Positions 8,399 through 15,262 of a stretch of DNA of 42,083 nucleotides are shown here, in pieces. The notes beneath the pieces are model-generated. The model searched no databases. It had not been told where the DNA came from and saw nothing but the letters and a program-made list of their open reading frames with translations. Within the stretch, counting starts at the first letter, position 1; each line of letters opens with the position of its first letter. Source of the stretch: an uncultured Caulobacterales bacterium (GTDB taxonomy: Bacteria > Pseudomonadota > Alphaproteobacteria > Caulobacterales > Caulobacteraceae). The translations under genes were made by a program, and so were the position numbers. The stretch covers positions 1 through 42,083 of the forward strand of contig CAIUMD010000113.1 of NCBI GenBank assembly GCA_903900155.1, written 5' to 3'.

Positions 8399-9840
8399 TG
8401 ATCCAGGGCTGCGGGTCCGACGTCGGCAAGTCGGTGCTGGTCGCCGGGCTGTGCCGCCTGTTCGCCAATCGCGGCCTGACCGTGCGGCCGTTCAAACCGC
8501 AGAACATGTCCAACAACGCCGCCGTTACCGCCGACGGCGGCGAGATCGGCCGCGCCCAAGCGCTGCAGGCCGTCGCCTGCCGCACCCCGCCGACCGTCGA
8601 CATGAACCCGGTGCTGCTCAAGCCCCAGAGCGACATCGGCGCCCAGCTGGTGGTGCGCGGCCAGATGGCCGGAACCTGGAAGGCGCGCGGCTACCAGGCG
8701 CGCAAGGCGGTGTTGCTGGATACGGTGCTCGAGAGCTTCCGCAAGCTGGAGGCCGAGAGCGACCTCGTCATCGTCGAGGGCGCCGGCAGTCCGGCCGAGA
8801 TCAATCTGCGGGCCAATGACATCGCCAATATGGGCTTTGCGATCGCCGCCGACGTGCCGGTGGTGCTGGTCGGCGACATCGACCGGGGCCACGTCATCGC
8901 CGCCCTGGTCGGCGCCCATGCGGTGCTGGACGACGAAGACCGCGCCATGATCCGGGGCTTCCTGATCAACAAGTTCCGCGGCGACCCCAGCCTGTTCCAG
9001 GACGGTCGCGCCGAGATCGTCCGCCGCACGGGCTGGCCGGACCTGGGGATGGCCCCGTGGCTGGCCGCCGCGCGACGCCTGCCGGCCGAGGACGCCGTGG
9101 TGCTGGATCGCGCGTTGACCGCCGATGGCCGCAAGGTGCGGATCGTCGTGCCGATGCTGTCGCGGATCGCCAATTTCGACGAGTTCGACGCCTTGCGCGC
9201 CGAGCCGGAGGTCGAGTTCGCTTTTGTCCCGCCGGGGACGCCGCTGCCGGGTCACGCCGACCTGGTCATCCTGCCCGGAACCAAGGCGACCCTGGCGGAC
9301 CTGGCCTTCCTGCGCGCCCAGGGCTGGGACATCGATCTCGCGGCCCACGTCCGGCGTGGCGGCCGGGTGCTGGGGGTCTGTGGCGGCTACCAGATGCTGG
9401 GCCGGCGGGTCTCGGACCCCGACGGGATCGAAGGCGCGCCGGAAAGCGCCGAGGGTCTGGGCCTGCTGGACGTCGAGACCGTGATGACCGGCGACAAGAC
9501 CCTGCGGCCGGTGACGGGGCGTCTGGCCGGCGGCGCGCGGTTCGAGGGCTACGAGATGCATGTCGGCCGCACGACCGGCGCGATCTCGCCGATGCTGGCC
9601 TTCGACGATGGCGTCACGGACGGCGCCGTTTCGGCCGACGGACGGGTGCGGGGCGCTTATGTGCACGGCCTGTTCGACCGCGCCGAGGCCCGCGCGGCGC
9701 TGCTGGCGGAACTGGGCGCCGCATCGGACGGGCTCGACCAAGCCCTGCGTGTCGACCAGGCCCTGGACGAGATCGCCGCCATGCTCGAGCAGAGCTTCGA
9801 CATTCCCGCCCTCGCGGCCCTTGCGGGCCTGGAGCTTTAA
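8386..9840 (+). CDS. cobQ: Adenosylcobyric acid synthase (glutamine-hydrolysing)
   Basis: A 484-residue two-domain amidotransferase, normal for CobQ. The N-terminal synthetase domain begins [20 protein letters not shown] (P-loop-like) and holds KPQNMSNNA and [12 protein letters not shown]. The C-terminal class I-like glutaminase domain has [10 protein letters not shown] with Cys332 and YVHGLFD with His427. It amidates four side chains of adenosylcobyrinic acid a,c-diamide. The ATG at 8386 follows GGGGAGGA at 8374-8381. Its presence means the cell can use a precursor earlier than cobinamide, although ring-synthesis genes are not in view. Confidence 0.93.
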   Translation: MAALMIQGCGSDVGKSVLVAGLCRLFANRGLTVRPFKPQNMSNNAAVTADGGEIGRAQALQAVACRTPPTVDMNPVLLKPQSDIGAQLVVRGQMAGTWKARGYQARKAVLLDTVLESFRKLEAESDLVIVEGAGSPAEINLRANDIANMGFAIAADVPVVLVGDIDRGHVIAALVGAHAVLDDEDRAMIRGFLINKFRGDPSLFQDGRAEIVRRTGWPDLGMAPWLAAARRLPAEDAVVLDRALTADGRKVRIVVPMLSRIANFDEFDALRAEPEVEFAFVPPGTPLPGHADLVILPGTKATLADLAFLRAQGWDIDLAAHVRRGGRVLGVCGGYQMLGRRVSDPDGIEGAPESAEGLGLLDVETVMTGDKTLRPVTGRLAGGARFEGYEMHVGRTTGAISPMLAFDDGVTDGAVSADGRVRGAYVHGLFDRAEARAALLAELGAASDGLDQALRVDQALDEIAAMLEQSFDIPALAALAGLEL

Positions 9841-9842
9841 GT

Positions 9843-10871
<1,029 letters not shown>

Positions 10872-10873
10872 GC

Positions 10874-11629
10874 ATGGACTGGGCGCGGCGTCAGGTTCGG
10901 CTGCTGGTCTGCGCGATCCAGTTCCTGACCCGCGCGCCCATTCCGGCGCTGAAGACCTTCGAGCCGGAATGGATCACCCGCTCGGCGCGCTATTTCCCGC
11001 TGGTGGGGCAGGGCGTCGGGGCGGTCAGCGCCCTGGTTATGCTGGCCGGCGAACGGGTCTGGGGCGGCGGCGTGGCCGCCGTGCTGGCCATCGCCGTCGG
11101 GCTGTTGCTCACCGGCGCCTTTCACGAGGACGGCCTGGCCGACACCGCCGACGGCCTGGGCGGCGGCCAGACGCCCGCGCGGCGGCTGGAAATCATGAAG
11201 GACAGCCGCGTCGGGACCTATGGCGTCTGCGCCCTGGTCCTGGTGCTGGGTCTGAAGGTGGCCGTGCTGGCCGGGGCGCCGATGGCCGCCCTGATCCTGC
11301 TGGCCGCCCACGGCCTGGGCCGGGCGGCCGCCGTGGTGGTCATGCGCGTCACGCCCTATGCGCCCAGCGGCGAGGCGGGCAAGTGGAAGCCCGCGCCGCA
11401 GGGCGTACGAACCGGCGAGGTGCTGGTCGCCCTGCTGATCGCGGCCTGGCCGCTGGCGCTTCTGCCCGCAGGCGCTGCGCTCCTGGGCCTCGGGGGCGGC
11501 GCCGTCCTGGCGGTCGCCATGGCGTTGCTGGCTCGACGGCTGATCGGCGGACATACCGGCGACGTCCTGGGCGCGGTCGAGCAGCTGTTCGAGGTCGGCT
11601 TCCTGCTGGGCGCGGCGGCGCTGCTGTGA
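10874..11629 (+). CDS. cobS: Adenosylcobinamide-GDP ribazoletransferase (cobalamin synthase)
   Basis: A 251-residue inner-membrane enzyme joining adenosylcobinamide-GDP with alpha-ribazole or its phosphate. It carries the family signature FHEDGLADTADGLGGG near residues 85-100, RLEIMKDSRVGTYG just after, and several hydrophobic helices. The ATG lies two bases after the cobT stop, and the stop overlaps the GTG of the phosphatase gene that follows. Length is typical of the family. Confidence 0.92.
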   Translation: MDWARRQVRLLVCAIQFLTRAPIPALKTFEPEWITRSARYFPLVGQGVGAVSALVMLAGERVWGGGVAAVLAIAVGLLLTGAFHEDGLADTADGLGGGQTPARRLEIMKDSRVGTYGVCALVLVLGLKVAVLAGAPMAALILLAAHGLGRAAAVVVMRVTPYAPSGEAGKWKPAPQGVRTGEVLVALLIAAWPLALLPAGAALLGLGGGAVLAVAMALLARRLIGGHTGDVLGAVEQLFEVGFLLGAAALL

Positions 11630-12096
11630 GGTTGCTGGTCGGCCCGATCTCGGCGGTCGAGCGCCTGGCCGGCGAGGCCGATCACGTGCTGTCGCTGATC
11701 GCGCCGGACGCCGAGGCGCCGGTCGTGGCGCGGCCCAAAACCCTCTTGCGCTTCAATGACATCGCCGAGGAACGTGAAGGCCTGGTCGCGCCCTCGGCGG
11801 CGATGATCCAGACGATCCTGGGCCTGGCCGACACGCCGACCTTACTGATCCACTGCTTCGCCGGCGTCAGCCGCTCGACGGCGGCGGCCTACATCCTGGC
11901 CTGCGCGAAGGGGGGTGATGAGCCGGTGCTGGCTGCTCAACTGCGGTCCTTGTGCCCGGAGGCGACGCCGAACCCGCTGATGGTCGCCCTGGCCGACACG
12001 ATCCTACGGCGCGACGGCGCCATGAGCCGCGCGATCGCCGGCATCGGGCGCGGCGTCGACGCCTTCGAAGGAACCGTGATCGACTGGCGGCTCTAG
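11626..12096 (+). CDS. Small cysteine phosphatase of the tyrosine/dual-specificity type
   Basis: A 156-residue protein with HCFAGVSRST at 76-85, the CX5R phosphate-binding loop (Cys77, Arg83). Upstream, RFNDIAEE around residues 38-45 sits where a general-acid Asp is expected, and the domain is about the minimum size for this fold. It is cytoplasmic. It starts with a GTG overlapping the cobS stop and is the last gene of the riboswitch-led operon. No classical histidine-phosphatase alpha-ribazole phosphatase is present, so this protein may remove the phosphate from alpha-ribazole phosphate or cobalamin phosphate. That role is inference; a general protein phosphatase is equally possible on sequence alone. 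Confidence 0.75.
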   Translation: MRLLVGPISAVERLAGEADHVLSLIAPDAEAPVVARPKTLLRFNDIAEEREGLVAPSAAMIQTILGLADTPTLLIHCFAGVSRSTAAAYILACAKGGDEPVLAAQLRSLCPEATPNPLMVALADTILRRDGAMSRAIAGIGRGVDAFEGTVIDWRL

Positions 12097-12144
12097 AGCC
12101 CTTTCCGATCTGTTCGAAACGGTCAGTCGGATAAAAAGGGCTCT
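12095..12144. repeat. Intergenic palindrome at the end of the cobalamin operon
   Basis: AGAGCCC at 12095-12101 pairs with GGGCTCT at 12138-12144, with further pairing inside (TTTCCGA with TCGGATAAA, imperfect). The first two bases lie in the stop codon of the phosphatase gene. With its neighbour it fills the gap between two convergent genes and probably serves as a terminator, though no long U-tract follows. Confidence 0.55.
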
Positions 12145-12158
12145 CAATCAAAGACCTG

Positions 12159-12195
12159 GAGCATTTCACCGATCCGTTCGGATCGGAAAATGCTC
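12159..12195. repeat. Second intergenic palindrome, overlapping the DUF2939 stop
   Basis: GAGCATTT at 12159-12166 pairs with AAATGCTC at 12188-12195, and CCGATCC pairs with GGATCGG around a GTTC loop. The last base is the first plus-strand base of the minus-strand TAG stop (12195-12197). Its form, an outer GAGCAT/ATGCTC stem, recurs at 18225-18272, which suggests a dispersed repeat family. Confidence 0.6.
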
Positions 12196-12767
12196 TAGCC
12201 CTTGGCCAGTCCGGGCAGCTCGATCCGCACCAGTCGCCAGCCGAAGATCCCGCGACGCTTCAGCACCAGGTCCAGGCGTTCGCCGCCCCGCACATCGGCA
12301 TAGCTGACGCGAAACTGGTCCAGGCCCTCATAGCGGTAGTCGACTTCGGTCTCGGACTTGGCCTTGGGCTTGGCCGGCTCGAGAACCGGACCGCCGGGCG
12401 CGGTCGAGACGGTCTTGGGCGGCTCGTTGGTGGCCACCATGTTGGCGATGGCTTCGGGCGTGGCGAAGGAGTCCACGGCCTTGTCGACGACGCTGGCCAT
12501 CAGGAGCTGGCCGAAAGCGGCGAACGGGTTGTCGCGCAGCTCGGGGTCTTCCTCGAACTTGCGGGTCATGGCCGTCTTGAGCTGGGCCTTCAGGCTTTCG
12601 CGCACGGCGGGGAAGTCGACCTTCTGCGCCAGCGCGACCTTGTCGCCGGCCTTGGCGGCGGCGGTCAGGCTGTGCAGCGCCAGGATCGGCGAGGCGAAAT
12701 ACAGCGCGATCAGCAGCACGGCCACAACGCCGCCGGCGGCGATCAGAATACGGTTCTTGCGAGTCAT
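12195..12767 (-). CDS. DUF2939 domain protein, membrane anchored
   Basis: A 190-residue protein with one N-terminal membrane segment (about residues 7-27, ending ALYFASPILAL), then a helical stretch with GDKVALAQKVDFPAVRESLKAQLKTAM, the DUF2939 core, a Pro/Lys-rich linker near 130-140, and a C-terminal domain ending FGWRLVRIELPGL. Family members are small envelope proteins of unknown function. It converges on the cobalamin operon and is followed upstream by the alginate-lyase-like gene 54 bases away, whose transcript may continue into it. Confidence 0.75.
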   Translation of the reverse strand: MTRKNRILIAAGGVVAVLLIALYFASPILALHSLTAAAKAGDKVALAQKVDFPAVRESLKAQLKTAMTRKFEEDPELRDNPFAAFGQLLMASVVDKAVDSFATPEAIANMVATNEPPKTVSTAPGGPVLEPAKPKAKSETEVDYRYEGLDQFRVSYADVRGGERLDLVLKRRGIFGWRLVRIELPGLAKG

Positions 12768-12821
12768 AGAATTCTCCCCCGCCGATTGGGGCAGACGGGG
12801 GAGGCCTGGTCAACCTGACGT

Positions 12822-13883
12822 TCAACGCGGTTGCGAAGCGCGCAGGATCTCGGCCCAGACCGCCGGGCGGCGGCCGGTCTTCGTCACCAACTCGTCACGC
12901 AGGGCCAGGAACTTGGGATCGGCCAGGCTGGCCAGGGTGTAGGTCGAGACGCCGTTGCCGACGTCCCACGGGTGGGGCGCGTACTCCTTCTGACCGGCGC
13001 CGGCGCGGTCACGGTCGAACTGGATCTTGGAGTTGGCGAATTCGATGTGGGTCTTCTGGCCGGTGGCGAAGGCGGTCAGCCAGTACAGCGAGTGAGGCAG
13101 GCTGGCGCCGGACGGGCTTTTCCAGCTGTACCAGTCCTCGCCATGAGCCTTCGCCGACAGCACGGCCATCATCAAGGGGTCGAGATTGTAGGTGACGTAG
13201 TGCAGGGCGTCGCGCTCGTGGAAGTCGAAGGTCGAGCCGTCGGCGTACAGGTTGACGCCGACCTGCTTGCGATAGGCCCGGCGGGCGCGGTCGACGACCT
13301 TGGCGTCGCCGGTCTGGAAGGCGGCCATGGTCGCCAGCTTGACCCGATGGCTCTGCCAGTTGGTCTCGGCGTTCCTGGGGCCGGCGTCCATGGCGTCCAG
13401 GTAGCCGACGGCCATCTTGCGCCAGAAGGCGTCGACCTTGGCGCGGATGGGGGCGGGCAGGTCGCTCTCCGTCAGGTCGGTGGCCATCAGCAGGGTGTCG
13501 AAACCCGTCTCGTCGATCGGGTTGAACGAGATCTGGTAGATGTCGGCCCAGTTCTCGAGATAGCGGGCGGTGGCGTCCAGGAACTTGCGGTCGCCGGTCA
13601 AGCGGTAGGCGATGGCGAAGTTCAGCACGATCGGCTGGTCCTCGCGGGCCTTGAGGCTGATCTCGCGGATGCCCTTGCCCGGCAGGGTGCCTTCGGTGTG
13701 GGCGTGAGGAATGGCGCCGGGCGGGCGGTCGAGGTTGGCGGTGGCGCGCGAGATCACCTGTTCGGACAGGGCGGGGGCGATGGCGCCCTTGCCGAACGTC
13801 GGCCCCAGCAAGGCGTAGTCGGCGGCGTGGGCCGCGGGCGCAATGACGGTCAGGGCGCAGGCGGCGAACCAGGCGGTTTTCAA
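12822..13883 (-). CDS. Secreted alginate-lyase-family protein
   Basis: A 353-residue protein starting at a TTG preceded by GGGAGA; the signal peptide MKTAWFAACALTVIAPAAHA is cleaved about residue 20. The mature part fits the all-alpha (alpha/alpha toroid) alginate-lyase-like domain: repeated helix pairs with AYRLTGDRKFLDATARYLENWA, NWQSHRVKLATMAAF (candidate catalytic Asn and His), and DFHERDALHYVTYNLDPL. Such enzymes cleave uronate-containing polysaccharides; the actual polymer cannot be told here. The frame extends upstream to 13964, but that adds an Arg-rich head before the signal. It is transcribed divergently from a LacI gene, sharing a control region. Confidence 0.7.
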   Translation of the reverse strand: MKTAWFAACALTVIAPAAHAADYALLGPTFGKGAIAPALSEQVISRATANLDRPPGAIPHAHTEGTLPGKGIREISLKAREDQPIVLNFAIAYRLTGDRKFLDATARYLENWADIYQISFNPIDETGFDTLLMATDLTESDLPAPIRAKVDAFWRKMAVGYLDAMDAGPRNAETNWQSHRVKLATMAAFQTGDAKVVDRARRAYRKQVGVNLYADGSTFDFHERDALHYVTYNLDPLMMAVLSAKAHGEDWYSWKSPSGASLPHSLYWLTAFATGQKTHIEFANSKIQFDRDRAGAGQKEYAPHPWDVGNGVSTYTLASLADPKFLALRDELVTKTGRRPAVWAEILRASQPR

Positions 13884-13934
13884 GGCGATCTCCCATAAGC
13901 TTGTCGCCCGCCTGACAGCGCGAGCTTTGCGGAA

Positions 13935-13986
13935 AGATATCTGACCAATATGTAATCTTGTCAATTATTGGTCATGCCAATATGAC
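13935..13986. promoter_or_regulatory. Overlapping divergent promoters with a palindromic operator
   Basis: Plus strand: TTGTCA at 13958-13963, 17 bases, TATGAC at 13981-13986, pointing to the LacI gene. Minus strand: TTGACA at 13964-13959, 18 bases, ATATCT at 13940-13935, pointing to the lyase gene. The -35 boxes overlap. TGACCAATA (13942-13950) and TATTGGTCA (13966-13974) form a perfect 9-bp inverted repeat, and ATTGG-TCATG-CCAAT (13967-13981) is a second one sharing an arm. One bound regulator could therefore control both genes. The half-site resembles GntR-type operators, but no GntR gene is in the window. Confidence 0.55.
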
Positions 13987-14067
13987 GAACTGGTCCGACC
14001 GACCGGGACATCGCTTGTCTTGCGCGGTTTTCCTGATCATCTTCCGGCCCTTCGTGGGGATTGTGTT

Positions 14068-15108
14068 TTGACGAGCAAGAGACCGACCATCGACGACGTC
14101 GCCCGCGTGTCCGGCGTGGCGCGCGTGACGGTGTCTCGGGTGCTCAACGGCGGCCCCAATGTCCGCGACGAGGTCCGCGCCCGCGTCATGCAGGCGGTCG
14201 AGCAGCTGGACTACAAGGTCAATCCGCAGGCGCGCAGCCTGGCGGGCGGGGCCAGCCGGCTGCTGGCCTTCGTGTTCGCTTCGGACCCGGAAAACGATCC
14301 GAACTCGTACTACGAGTCCGCCCTGGAGCTGGGCGCGCTGCGGGCCTGCCTGGCGCTGGGCTATCAGGTGCTGGTCCAGAACGTGCCCGACCAGACGCCC
14401 GACTACCGCAAGCGGGTGCTGGACCTGATCACCACCCAGCGCTGCGAGGGCCTGATTCTGTCGCCGCCCTACAGCGACGATGTCGGGCTGATCCAGGCCG
14501 TGCTGGCCCAGGGCTGCAAGGTCGTCACCGTTTCGCCCGGCGGGCCGGGCAGGGGGACGACCGACGGCGTCGGCGTCGACGACGAGGCCGGCGGCTACGA
14601 CCTCACCCGCGAACTGCTGCGCCTGGGCCACCGTCGATTCGGCTTCATCGCCGGCCTGGAGGGCCACCTGTCGGCCGATCGCCGCCTGAAGGGCTTCTGG
14701 CGCGCCTTGGAGGAGCGCGCACTGGGAGAGGCCGATTGCGTGGTGCTGCGCGGCGACTTCACCTTCCGCTCCGGGACCCACCTGGCGCCGCAGCTGCTGG
14801 ACCACCCGCTGAAGCCCACCGCGCTGGTCTGCGCCAATGACGACATGGCCGCCGGCGTACTGTCGGCCGCACACGCGCGCGGCCTCAGCATCCCCGGCGA
14901 CCTCTCGATCACCGGCTTCGACGACGCGCCGGTCGCGGCCATCGTCTGGCCGCCCTTGACCACGGTGCACCAGCCAGTGAAGGTGCTGGGCCAGCGCGCC
15001 GTGGAACTTCTGGTTTCACGTCTGAACGGGGTTAATTCCACCCCGGAACCGGTGTTTCAGCAGCTGAAACACGCGGTCGTATCGCGCCAGACGACAGGTC
15101 CGGCCTAA
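14068..15108 (+). CDS. LacI-family transcriptional regulator
   Basis: A 346-residue repressor-type protein. The N-terminal helix-turn-helix reads TIDDVARVSGVARVTVSRVLNGG (about residues 7-29) with the hinge region following, then a periplasmic-binding-like sugar domain ending FDDAPVAAIVWPPLTTVHQP. The TTG at 14068 is preferred because GGGGA lies seven bases before it and the protein then starts right at the DNA-binding domain; the frame is open 16 codons further. It lies just before a 953-residue TonB receptor whose leader has tandem LacI-type palindromes, so it probably represses that saccharide operon. Its placement recalls salR of Caulobacter salicin loci, from memory. Confidence 0.88.
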   Translation: MTSKRPTIDDVARVSGVARVTVSRVLNGGPNVRDEVRARVMQAVEQLDYKVNPQARSLAGGASRLLAFVFASDPENDPNSYYESALELGALRACLALGYQVLVQNVPDQTPDYRKRVLDLITTQRCEGLILSPPYSDDVGLIQAVLAQGCKVVTVSPGGPGRGTTDGVGVDDEAGGYDLTRELLRLGHRRFGFIAGLEGHLSADRRLKGFWRALEERALGEADCVVLRGDFTFRSGTHLAPQLLDHPLKPTALVCANDDMAAGVLSAAHARGLSIPGDLSITGFDDAPVAAIVWPPLTTVHQPVKVLGQRAVELLVSRLNGVNSTPEPVFQQLKHAVVSRQTTGPA

Positions 15109-15137
15109 GCTCCCCGAAGTCGGTTTGTTTCCGCCTT

Positions 15138-15149
15138 GACAACGTTGTC
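15138..15149. promoter_or_regulatory. LacI-type palindrome overlapping a -35-like box
   Basis: GACAACGTTGTC is a perfect 12-bp palindrome centred on CG, as in LacI/GalR operators. It overlaps TTGACA at 15136-15141, which could be the -35 box of the receptor gene promoter. Its sequence differs from the palindromes 15 bases downstream, so a different LacI-family protein may use it. Confidence 0.5.
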
Positions 15150-15163
15150 GCATTGCCGGCAAT

Positions 15164-15191
15164 TGGAAGCGCTTCCATGGAAGCGCTTCCA
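15164..15191. promoter_or_regulatory. Two abutting identical 14-bp LacI-type operators
   Basis: TGGAAGCGCTTCCA occurs at 15164-15177 and, without a gap, at 15178-15191. Each is a perfect palindrome centred on CG, the hallmark of LacI-family operators. They lie 72 bases before the TonB receptor start and 56 bases after the LacI gene, so they are the likely site of repression by that regulator. Confidence 0.75.
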
Positions 15192-15262
15192 CGGCCAGGG
15201 TTGCGCCGTACAACAAAAACGATAGCTCGCCCGCGCAGGGGCGGGTCCAGAGGGGAGAGCCT

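Noticed and set aside
12822..13964. Longer form of the alginate-lyase-like protein starting at 13964
   Set aside because: It would put about 27 basic residues before a standard signal peptide and would cover the promoter and operator region; the TTG at 13883 has a good ribosome site.
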